From positions 9,176,001-9,240,000 of the forward strand of contig NC_060023.1 in NCBI RefSeq assembly GCF_021134715.1: 64,000 nucleotides of DNA, written 5' to 3'. Under the pieces are notes generated by a model. That model saw only the letters and a program-made list of their open reading frames with translations. It was not told the origin of the DNA and made no database searches. A program made the position numbers and the translations under genes. The DNA comes from Daphnia pulex. Lineage: Eukaryota; Arthropoda; Branchiopoda; Diplostraca; Daphniidae. Below are positions 50,479-60,859 of the stretch, piece after piece. Every line of letters starts with the position of its first letter. The stretch's first letter is position 1.

Positions 50479-52518
50479 TTATTTACCGTCAGCCTCTGCA
50501 GAGTCGGTGGTGTTGCCATTTTCTGCACTGCTACTGGCAGCGCCGTTTGGCCGATGACGGAAAAACCCCGACACTGTTTTGCATTCACGAATGGTGACGG
50601 TCATCATGTTGACCGTGACGTCCGTGATGAAGATCTGGTCGACCAAAGGATTCTTGCGATGCCAATAGTCCAAACTGGGTGTCAGGAGGTGATCGGTCGA
50701 AGAAGGAGCTGAAGTCAATTTGCGACCGTTTGGTCCGTGTCCGTTCAGATTGACATTCTCCTGATCCGATAAACTTCCACCCGTGTTGTTCTGTTCAGAC
50801 CGTTTGGAGGAATTGAGACTTCCACTGCTACTGGGCGGATGTGCAGATTCGCCCGGCAGAGCAGGTGAAAGAACCGGTGCCGGTCTGGTAGGAGAACTGG
50901 ATCTACTGGCTGGCGAACTGGGCGAATATTTATTAGCGCCACGTTGCAATGACAAGAGAGCTATTTTAGCCGATTGTTCATCTTGCGACAGTGACCGCTG
51001 TGGCGTGGGTTGTTGTGGAGATGAGTTGTTGTGTTGTTGTTGATTCGATCTCTCCCGCCAGTCTAATCCTGGGCGAGCCACTGCTTCTCCATTGGGTGAC
51101 AACGAAATGGACAGTGTGACGTGAGGCTCTTTGGTAATTGCAGTGGGGTTTCCTACGACGGCAGTCAGCGTGGTGGTGGTTGTTGCTGCTGCTGCTGGAT
51201 CTGTAGGCGGAGATGGACGTGTAGGTGTAGTGGGTGCCAATCGAGGAACTTTGGCTGTAGGAGACAGCGGACTGCTGCCGTTGTGTCCACTGGGGCTTCG
51301 CGGACTTCTCGACCGGTCCAGTGACGTGGTGGAGATGGTGACACCGACTCGGCCGTTGTCACTAAGGACCTCAGCTTTTCGCTTAGTGCCAGCAGAGTCC
51401 TTCTCTTTATCCTTATCCTTTTCTTTCTCTTTTTCCTTCTCCTTGTCCTTCTTCTTCTCTTTGGCCAAATCAGATTTGTTGTTTTTCGAGTCGTTCGACG
51501 AGGTTTGCGACGCACTGATGGACCGGTCAGCTCTGAATGCCGAAGCGATTTTAGGACCAGCAGCTGTGGCTGCCGCTCGACAACTCGGAGGAGATGACAA
51601 CGGTTTTTCTATCACTTTTTTCTCAGGTTCTTTAGCTGTGATAGGTGGTGGTGGTGGTGGAGCTGCAGCAGGAGGAGCAGTAGTAGTAACGGGTTCCTTT
51701 TCAGTTTCTTCGTCGCTACTACTGCTGCTGCTAGAACTGCTGCTCGAGCCGGATTCACCGTCGTCTGAATCGCCTTCTGATGACGACGATGTACTCAGCC
51801 TCCTATCACGTGTCGACCTCCCACCACTGCTCGATTGCTGCTGTAGTTGATCAGTCTTTTTCTTTGGCCCTCTTTTGAAGGTGGCAGCTTCTCTTTCCCG
51901 TCTTGAAAGATAAAAAAGAAACAAAAAAGTTGAAATGATTGGATTGCTGTTAATGATACATTCACTTTGGGAACCTGTCACTTGCACTTCCTGCTCTCAC
52001 ATGTGACATTTGACAAGGACACAATGCCATTTATGTCAACTCTCTGATGTTGTCGAGCATTTTGAAAACTGGTATGCGCCACAAAGTTGCATAACCAGAG
52101 TGACATCACCCAAAATCACATGCAGATACGTTGGAGAATCAAAACATACCTCTCAAAGGCTTCCAGTAGACGCCCATCAAGTATGTTTTCTTCAGGTTCC
52201 CATGTGTTGTGTCTGCAAACAATCGTGTGATTAGTATAATGTCAGATTAATCAATCATGTCAAAACTGTAAGACTCACTTATTACTCCAGCCTTTCCACT
52301 TTACCAGGTACTCGGGGTGTCCCTATAATCGAAATGAAAGCAAAATAAACAAGCCTGCACACAACTGTGACAGCCATGCCAGAGTGAACCAGCATCGCTG
52401 ACAGTCTCAACATTTGAAAGGAAAATTATGAGCCAAAAACTAGACTTGCCCTTCGACTTCTTTTTTTAAGAATGCGTTCGGCGGCGAACACCCTGTCTCC
52501 AACATTCGACAGCTCCAT
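50479..52518 (-). CDS. Pc: Polycomb / chromobox (CBX) protein
   Basis: Four exons (52450-52518, 52279-52322, 52150-52212, 50479-51901) join to 532 residues. The N-terminus is a Polycomb-type chromodomain (about residues 8-60) with [33 protein letters not shown] and the aromatic-cage residues that read trimethylated H3K27. FKRGPKKK follows, then a long low-complexity region with a poly-Ser run, acidic and Lys/Glu repeats, and many SP/TP sites. Near the C-terminus (about 482-507) FITDVTVNMMTVTI is a Polycomb box, which binds RING1 in PRC1. The protein thus has both ends expected of a PRC1 silencing subunit. Intron 1 begins GCAAGT, a GC-AG intron. The sequence is closer to vertebrate CBX N-termini (MELS.VG.RVFAAE) than I would expect from Drosophila alone. 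Confidence 0.96.
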
Positions 52519-55500
52519 TTTGGAATCCAGTTTTGAGAAATGTTGTGAGGCGAATGATTGTTACAATAAAATCCGACCACGAATATGACGTCGAAGAAGA
52601 GGCGAGGCGAGCAAAATTCCTTATTAACACAAACAGGGGAGGGGTAATGACAGTTGTGTCTTTTTTGTCTCTCTGTCTCTTATCCACGGGTACGTTTTGT
52701 CTCTTTTTTTATTTCTTTTTACTTTTTTTTTTCCCGAGACACAGAAAACACTAACGCACAACAAACACACAACAACAGATGCGCGACTTGCGTTACACTC
52801 AACTAGCCGGAGAGGGCGCTTGCGTTGGGCTTTTCCCCACCTCCCAACTGAACCCGGAGGCGTACTATCAAAAACTACAACCGAGTCTTCCTAATTTCGT
52901 CCTACGTACCAATCGATGCACAACCGACTGGAAAAAATGAAAGACATCAACTTTAATTGATTAATGATTATGTATTTCAATTGGGTTTACATTGGAAATA
53001 ATTTAACTGTCGATTGTTTATGAAAAGAATGATAATCCTGTAATGATGTCGCGGAAAAGTAGTCTGTTGGTAAAATATCGTCGACGTGAGTGTACTCAAC
53101 GGGAAACTTCTAGTTGCTTTTAAAGTTGCTTACGTCAAGGACCTTTCGCCCCCTCCTCTCTCTTCTTATAACATCAAACAATTAATTTCGATTGAATGTG
53201 GGGTAATTAAGCGACGGATTAAAACTTCAGCCAGCCAGGGTCTTCTGAAATTCGAACGATTTAGAAACTGTCACACACATGATTTTAACAAATGACGATG
53301 ATAATAATTTCGAAACGATAGTTGGCTAGAATAGTACAAGTTGCCAAGGTTATATTGTTATTTACATCAAATGTCACCGCGTTGTCTAGCTTGAAATCCT
53401 CTTTTGATTTTCAAAATGGGATTCTCTCGTCTGGAAACGAAATAAAAATGTTGGAGGTCGCTTCTTCTTCTTCTTCACGACTGAAACGTTTTTAATCTAA
53501 TAAACAACAAGTCGGACTTTCAAAAAACATAAAAAGAAACATGTGGCAAGTTTGAAAAAAAAATAAAATCTTGTTTCTTTCTCTCTCTCTTCTTGTTACG
53601 AGGGCGGGTGCACGTGTCACGACGTGTTTCTCCGCTGTAGGTCAACGGTCTCCGGGACACAGGATATTATTTCCACATACACACAAGAGAACAACTCGAA
53701 AACCCTCAAAGCTGATAGTAGTTGATACACACAATACCGCGCCCAGAAAATTCATTGGTACATATAACAGCAGCAGCAAAAGTTCAGTAGACAATCAAGA
53801 CTATGTTGTTTGATTATCAACACGTTTATACATTTTATTTCTTTCTTTTCTTGTCCAGGTTTTATCAGATAAAAGAAAAACTTGCTGCTCCGGGACTGGT
53901 CTCTGAAGGTGTACATACAATTGGCAATCCATCGACCAAAAGGTTTTTTTCTATTGAATTTCGTTTGTTCCAATCTGTCAAAGACGCGTGCAATTTCAAT
54001 AGAGGTGAAAGGCGACCTCGTTTTATCTGTTCTTTTTTTTTACGATTCACGTAATTGCGTCATAGGTAAAAAAGAACAGCAAGTACCACCTAAGCCTTTG
54101 TGTCGACCGAGCCCCGTTGAAAAAATAAAAAACTGTGCTGAATGCCAAATGCTGCTATCCAATATGGCCCACCTTTCTCTCTGTCGGCGCTCACCTGGAT
54201 TATTCTCTACTTTCCATATATTCAATATAATAAGAACACATGCACGAACCACTCCGCCCGTCCCGTCCCGACTTGATCGATATCAGAAATGTTCCTGCAA
54301 CAACAAGAGAGAAAACAATTCATATTTTTGTTCGATTTTTGTTTTATTCGTTGGAGGGGGGAAGAAGAAGATCGATAAGATCGTCACGCCGGCTTTCACC
54401 TGCGAGACTTTTTTTTAGACAGGTAAATATAATACTGTGGAAGATGAAAAATAACGAGTCATAAGCGGCTTCCCTAAAGGCCGTCTGAGAAGAAAAAGAT
54501 GAAGGGACTAAAAACGACCAAGAAATCCGTAGATGACGTCAGAGTAACAATGGGACCCAATCACGGGCTCAATTCATCATAAAAAAAAAACATCTCTTAT
54601 AACAAACCAAAGCGGTCCCGTTCTTTTTCCTTAAATAACCTTTTCCTTGAAAATCTTGTATGTTACAAGCTCTCACGGAAAATAAAAACCTTTCCTGGAT
54701 ATTTTTTTTTCCGAATTCTCCTGGAATTTCTCGCGCCACAAAAAGAGGAGCAGATGATTTCACAAATTTTTTAGTTCCCCCCCTCTTTTACAAAAGATGG
54801 TTTGAACAAACGAGTGTGTGGCACGTATATTCTGCTGGCCCTCCATGTCCACACACACAACAGACATTGGGGTGCTGATGATCTGATGATGGGCCGGTGG
54901 TTGTCGTCCCTTTACGTCTCTATATATCATCGGAAAACCAGATGGACTCTTGTATGTACACACGGTAGGCCTATGAAGAAAAGGGCAGGTGTGCCAATAT
55001 CGTAGGGCTGCTGCTGCTGTGTCGATTGTCCTCGGCCAGGGGGATGAAAAAAAGGGAACCGTTGATGTACATATACCCTGGGCCCTTGGTGATATGGTTA
55101 TAACGGTCGCACGAGCCCCAGTCAACAGCAATCCTCCCCTTACTATACATATTCTATCGCTCCGTTATTATGATTATGATGGGCTAAAGCTCTTTTTTTT
55201 CTCCTAGATAATGCTGCGGGCCTTTTAAATGGTGAGCGGCGATTGATACACAGCAGCAGCAGGAAGAGATTTTCGATCTGTTATAAAACACCTCAAGGCT
55301 CCAGCCAGCTTCAATTACATTGTAGGTCGAGCAGTTCTACGAATTTAGATATTACCAAGGAAAAATTCGATTTGGTTGAGAATAAAGACAATAGAAGCGG
55401 ACTGCAACAGAGTACTGCGAGCAATCTACTTTTTTTTTTTTACTATACACGCTGAGTCGACCACCTGGACATGTGGCGGCAGATCAATCAGCAGGTGTTA

Positions 55501-56633
55501 CAACCCTCGTAAATCTATTTCTTTTTTTTTTGGGTTGTTTGTAACCTCGAGCCTAAACAGCCGAGAAAACAAAATGGCTTCAATGTCTAAATACAATAAA
55601 AAGGGAAGCTTTAAAAAAGAAAAAAAAAAAGCATTTCCATTTTTGAATTCAATAGATTTAAAGTGCCCGCTCGCGCGTCAAGAGTCAAAACGACTGCTCT
55701 CTTTATGGACTAAGACTCTCTCTCTCTCTCTCAGTGTTCTCGACCGGCCATTCAACTAGCCTCAATAGGGCCATACCATCTGCCCTGTTTGACGTCGATC
55801 CCGAGTATAGCCCAGTCTATACCTGACTGTGAATAATATAATATAACCCGCGCGCCGCCAGGTAGTGGTAGCATCAAATGTGTATATAACACAGTCGAGG
55901 AACATCAAACATCCTAAAAAGAAGAATATGGGAGCACTACTATAAAGCAACCTCAAACAAAAATGGTTCGCTATCATCACGCTGGTTGGGCTGCGCTTAT
56001 TTGCTTGCCGCCAAGTGAGAGCCGTGAATTATGAACCGACGTGACTTGGTCGTAAAAAAGTTTTTTCTTTCGGGTGTTTGCGTGCAGCTCTATACGAAGT
56101 AGTGTGTTATGTAAAGCCCAAAAGGAGAGAAACCTAACCGAGAATCCCGCCTGCATGCGCCTGACTGACCTACTCACTGGGCGATTTTTCGGGGAAAAAG
56201 AAGAAGAAGAAAGATGGCAGCCAACGGTGTCAATGGCCCTGATCTCTTAAAAAGTATACATTAAAAAAGAGACACGGACGGCCTTCGTGAGAAGAGAGAG
56301 AGAAGCCCACCTAAAATTAGCTTAAATGAGATTTTTCATTCAAAACTCGCGCGCGCGTGATTTGGACGGCGTGAAAAATTGAACAAAGATTTAGAAAACT
56401 GATGGATGGCAGTGTAAACTAACTACGAAGAAATTTTTTAAATTTGTGTTACCTGGTGAAACCAATCAGGTAAAACTATAAGAAGTGGGCAAGAGAATGA
56501 GGTCAATTCCGGGAGGTGATGCTGGGTGTATTCATTACTGCACAGTTTGGTGTTGTGTCCTACGACACACGAGAGCGTCGCGGCGGCATCAATACATTTT
56601 TGCACATAACAGCAAAAGAGGAGTGGCGTATAT
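52519..56633. other. Spacer between Polycomb and the PRORSD1/AIMP2 locus
   Basis: It probably holds the Polycomb 5' UTR and promoter at the left end. Elsewhere there are homopolymer runs and microsatellites (cttctt, tctc, gaagaa), and many short overlapping frames. I find no frame with family resemblance or consistent splicing. Confidence 0.5.
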
Positions 56634-57191
56634 TCAGAGTTGAATGATGACTGGCTCGTGTCCGGTTGCCTTGAGAAATACTTTGAATCCGGCGACGGTG
56701 ATGCTAGTCGTGGCCTCGTTGGTCATTGGGTGAAAGTTCAAATAAGAATCTTGACCGTCGCTGTTCTTTTCGCTCCAAAGTTGGCCGTCCAAAACAAAAG
56801 TGACTCGATGCTCCTGGGCGTCGTTCAACAAGGCGAAAGGCGTCACCGATCCTTGCTGCACGCCTAGACTCGCTTCGAGCGTCTCGGCGTCAGCGAATCG
56901 GAGCTCTTTGGCGCCAATAACTTTGGAAATTTGGCCAAGTTGGACGGTGGCGTCGTGACGAGCGGTGATGAGGTACAATTTGCTCGTTTTCTTGTCCTTC
57001 ACCAAAAGATTCTTGGCGTGAAAGCCGACTAAATGCGAAATATGTTCCATCATAGCTGCCACGGTAAAGACGGCCGGATGCTCGACGGTCCGAAAAGCGA
57101 TGCCAAGTTCCAGTAGATATTTCTCCAAATTACTGCGCTTGCTGTCTGATGGCGACGTGGTAGCGTTCTGTTGACGTACAACAACAACATC
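56634..57191 (-). CDS. PRORSD1: PRORSD1-type prolyl-tRNA deacylase domain (YbaK/ProX family)
   Basis: One exon encodes up to 185 residues from the ATG at 57191, or 177 residues from a splice acceptor at 57167. The sequence contains VEHPAVFTVAAMMEHI, HAKNLLVKDKK, LRFADAE, TPFALL and LNFHPMTNEATT. These match the human PRORSD1 family along the whole length. Members of the YbaK/ProX superfamily hydrolyse wrongly charged aminoacyl-tRNA, classically Ala-tRNA(Pro); the Lys in NLLVKDKK is the conserved catalytic-site Lys. AIMP2 ends 75 bp upstream on the same strand, which leaves no room for an independent promoter. The acceptor at 57168-57169 is in phase with the last AIMP2 donor, so this may be the C-terminal domain of a fusion. 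Confidence 0.92.
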   Translation of the reverse strand, partial: DVVVVRQQNATTSPSDSKRSNLEKYLLELGIAFRTVEHPAVFTVAAMMEHISHLVGFHAKNLLVKDKKTSKLYLITARHDATVQLGQISKVIGAKELRFADAETLEASLGVQQGSVTPFALLNDAQEHRVTFVLDGQLWSEKNSDGQDSYLNFHPMTNEATTSITVAGFKVFLKATGHEPVIIQL

Positions 57192-57266
57192 CATAACATG
57201 ACGCGTGTGCGAATACATATCACAATCATCAATTCCCGGAAGAAGTAAATTTGTTTTTTCTGTTAT

Positions 57267-59066
57267 TCAATTTACCGCCTTTTTGACGGTGGATCGGCAA
57301 CGGTCCATCCAGGAGCGGATATGCGTGCCAATCTCCTTCTCCGTGCAAGAGTTCACCAACGCTGAATAGACTACAAAGTCTACTACTCCGACTTGGCTGC
57401 CTTCGAGAGATTTATTGGTGGAGAGAGTTCTTTCCAGTAATTGCAACGCAGCCGCCCGATCTCGTTTCAATCCTCGTGCTCCCAGGGGCGCAGAGCATTC
57501 CGTCAGGTCGAGATAGTGGTCGATTTGAGCAGCCTTCAACGGTTGGCTTTCGTAATCCAATAACCCAGGCAACAGTCTAGCCAAATATCGGGCAATATTG
57601 GCTTCTCCTTTAATGGCTACACCCTGAGATGAGGGTGACACCATAAGGGAAGGCTCTTCGCCATCATCTAGATTTGTAATAGTCAAATTATATTAGACAA
57701 CGAGCATTGATAAGGACAACAATGAAGACATACCTTTAATCCAGATTAGAGTTATCGCTACGTGAGCTTTGGATCGTTCAACACGTGAATCAGAGTATAC
57801 GAAAGATTTAAGAGTATCATCCAGTAGTTTGTGTCCAGCAACCGTCGAATGGACGTGCGTCCTGGCGTAGACGGACATGCCGAGCATTTCCATTCGTTGC
57901 TTCAACAGCGGCAGTGAATGCGGAGGATTAGATGGGCTAGCTTGGATCACCAAATCTTGGAAGTTTCGAACCTTGAAAAGATAATTAATTGGCTGATGTT
58001 ATTAAAACGTTATTGGGTTAGCTGCTGTTAGACATGCTAATATACAAACTGAAAACGGCGCACAGGCAAAAACAAGACAACTAAAAAACCTGATAAAAAG
58101 GATCAGGACTTATATTATTAATCCATGCTTACATCAAACGGTTATTTATGTGGGACCAGGATAATCTCACGCTGTTAGTCTGACTGGAATAATTGAGATG
58201 GAGTTAAAAAAAGAGATGCAATTTTGTCTCAAATTCGTTTAAAAAACATTCGGATTCTAAACTCGATTTTTTTTTACCCCTGATCCTACAATATCTGTCT
58301 TCTCAGTACAGCACGGGAGCTGCGGAGTAATGGGCACCTTGCCATTATTGTTATTATTGTTCAGTGCATAACTGATGCTTTGAATCTCATCATTGAGTTC
58401 TCTGATACGCTCCAGCAAGGACCTTTGCTGCAGTTGCAGAACAGTGGTACTGGATATACTCTAGTGGAGGGAATAAATTAAGGCAATTGCCTCAAAACAG
58501 TCAAAAGCAGATTTCAATGAAAAACCTGAGGGTCATCCATCAGCGCCAATCTCGACTTGAGCTCAAAGAGTGAAGTCATGAGGGAAGAAATACGAAGAAC
58601 CAGCAAATCCTGCTGGACTGCCAGTGTCTTGATAGTCAATGGTGGAGCCGGCTGCACCACAATAATCAATTTTTCCTAGTAAATGTAATAATGGCAGGAA
58701 TGAAACAAAAATTCTTACCCCAGCATCTACGAAGGAAGACAATTCAGACGCTGAACCAGTTTTAATTGCAGCAAGTTCAGATTGAAGTCTCTGAAGTCTG
58801 GAAGTGATCTCTGTCCAACGTTTTTCCAGCTCTTCCACCTCGCACTGTAATTACAAAAATATAAAGAAAGATGACAAAACGAACTTGTTATTTTTGAATT
58901 TTTTTACGTTGTTGGAAGTTGCGTCATTCTGAGTGTTTTCCCCAGTCCCGTCATTATTGGCAGCAATATTGTGATTAAAATGGTCACTGATTTTTTTCAT
59001 TTTATAGACACAACTCGGATGCGGAGTCTCCACTACCGACTTAAATAAAGGTTGCAGCTTGTACAT
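57267..59066 (-). CDS. AIMP2: AIMP2, scaffold of the multi-tRNA-synthetase complex
   Basis: Exons 58908-59066, 58719-58844, 58526-58651, 58278-58460, 57734-57971 and 57267-57667 (ending at TGA 57267-57269) join to 410 residues. The first exon starts MYKLQPLFK, typical of AIMP2 N-termini that bind lysyl-tRNA synthetase. Residues about 54-200 hold leucine-rich coiled-coil segments. The second half has LVIQASPSNPPHSLPLL, a thioredoxin-like fold region, and a GST-C domain with IKGEANIARYLARLLPG and VVDFVVYSALV. The protein ends WMDRCRSTVKKAVN, about where human AIMP2 ends. A GCG|GTAAAT donor lies nine bases before the stop. Splicing there to 57167 would replace VN with the PRORSD1 domain, giving 585 residues in one frame. 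AIMP2 organises cytosolic synthetases. Confidence 0.9.
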
Positions 59067-59352
59067 CCTACCTACGTATATTCTATTTAAAATTTAAAGG
59101 AGGAAATGAGAAGACTGCGATTGAATAGCTTCGAGCCTTAGAAATGTGGTCTATTTTTATCATGGCCTACTATAGTCACGGCCCATCATCGTACGCTTCT
59201 GTGTGGGACCAATTTTGGGTTCCCTGCCCCTTCCCTGTTGCCATAGTACATAGCCAGAGGGTCGTAAGTATCGGTTTTTGTTCCACATTTCCGCAGATTC
59301 TGTGTCTGGCTTGCATAGTGCTATGGTCAGAGTCGACTAAAAGTATGCGATT

Positions 59353-59418
59353 GACAGTCTAGTGGTTAAAGCGGTAGATTCCCACTAGAGTGGTATTAGG
59401 ATCAAATCTATGCAAGTC
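59353..59418 (+). repeat. tRNA-like segment, left arm of foldback element
   Basis: The A-box-like tagtggttaaagcgg (59360-59374 region) and the degenerate B-box ggatcaaatc (59399-59408) have tRNA-like spacing. It is not expected to fold into a working tRNA; it looks like a decayed tRNA-derived promoter. Confidence 0.5.
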
Positions 59419-59693
59419 ATAATCAATTTTTCATAATTTTTCCTTGTTTTTTCTTTATTTTTAAAGCGAATTAGATGGAATGCCTAGATTGTGAAAAAAT
59501 GCGAGTTTTTTCACATTATTTTCAACAAAATCTGAATTTGCTTTTTTTTCTAAGTCCTTGCCAAAGAAAACAAATTCAGATTTTGTTTTAAAAAATGTGA
59601 AAAAACTCGCATTTTTTACACAATCTAGGCATTCCATCTAATTCGCTTTAAAAATATAGAAAAAACAAGGAAAAATTATGAAAAATTGATTAT

Positions 59694-59760
59694 GACTTGC
59701 ATAGATTTGAACCTAACACCTCTAATGTGGGAATCCTCCGCTATACCCACTAGACTGTCC
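59694..59760 (-). repeat. tRNA-like segment, right arm of foldback element
   Basis: On the minus strand, tagtgggtatagcgg (59738-59752) and ggttcaaatc (59704-59713) match Pol III A and B boxes better than the left copy. Because of the inverted arms, the two would drive transcription toward each other. Confidence 0.5.
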
Positions 59761-60001
59761 TTCAATTGCATTTAATCGACTCTGACCATGCCTGGATGCA
59801 AGCCAGACACACAGGCATGGCGACTTAAGCCAAAAAATCCCAAAGGGTGGAAAGAATCTGCGGAAATGTGGAACAAAAACCGATACTTACGACCCTCTGG
59901 CTATGTACTATGGCAACAGGGAAGGGGCAGGGAACCTAAAATTGGTCCCACACAGAAGCGTACGATGATGGGCCGTGACTATAGTAGGCCATGATTTTTA
60001 T

Positions 60002-60859
60002 AATTTTTTTTAGATAACCAAAGTCGTCTGCTATTTGAACAGCGACGCCTGGCCGTGATTAGACAAACTACTAACAAACTCTTACTAAGCGTGGTGATAC
60101 TAAATTAGCATAACAAAATACAAGAAAAAATGTTACATCTAATAAGAATTTTTGAGAGTGCAACATCATTTTTATGGAAAGTTTGAATATTCTCTAAAGA
60201 TCATCGATAAGCAATCGATTTCCAAAGTTATCGTCGAATCATTCTCACTTTCTCAGTTCTAATTAATTCTTAAAAAACTCTTCTTTAACCTCTTGAAACA
60301 TACAAAACAGACAAAAAATTAGTTAAAATCGACATTGATTGACAAAATTCACTTTTGAAAAACAAAAATTTGAATTTTGGTTGCTATGAAAGACTTTTAG
60401 TGATTGGTTTCAGTTTTCGACCAATCCCGCTAGAGTTAGTTATGGCTTAAGGCCCCCTTTCATTCCCTCCCGCCTATTTCTCTCTCGTAGCATCTCAGAG
60501 CAAAAAACTCTGAAATTTTTTTGTGGCGTCACCGGGGCCTAAAACACTTTCAAGTCAACGTATTTCAACCGTTCAATTGTTCAACGTTTTGTTTTAGAGT
60601 GTTTGGCACAATATTAACTGTCGTTGTGAGTGTGAAAACTATTTTCGTGAATATTCAGCAGGCAATATCTGAAAAGTCACGTGATCAAGATGGCCGTTAA
60701 GCCTTCCGCGTACAACACTACTACTAGGTGGTAGTGGACACCGTGGGAAGTTTTGGCGCCCTGTCAACCTTGTTTATAAACAAGCATACTACTGCCGGCC
60801 TACTCCAGTGTTTCAGCTGGTCATTAATCCTTTGTTAAAAGTGTATCCCACAGTCGATA
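60002..60859 (+). other. Spacer and probable 5' region of BPTF
   Basis: There is no gene in the first 500 bp. The last 300 bp become more GC-rich and likely contain the BPTF 5' UTR and a TATA-less promoter. No TATA box of good form lies in the right place. Confidence 0.45.

Larger units (their letters stand above)
59161..59993. mobile_element. hAT-like foldback element with 8-bp target-site duplication
   Basis: Inverted arms 59161-59540 and 59571-59993 start catggcctactatagtcacg and end with the reverse complement. The left arm lacks about 40 bp present in the right arm. The element is flanked on both sides by atttttat (59153-59160 and 59994-60001). Length and form (nTnnnnAn) of this duplication fit hAT transposons. 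There is no transposase frame, so it is non-autonomous. Each arm carries a tRNA-like block. Confidence 0.85.

Noticed and set aside
51131-51850. 239-codon plus-strand frame rich in Val, Ala and Ser
   Set aside because: Antisense to the low-complexity Ser/Lys region of Polycomb; no family resemblance.
59353-59760. Functional tRNA genes
   Set aside because: Only A/B-box-like words remain; the left B box is degenerate and both lie inside transposon arms.
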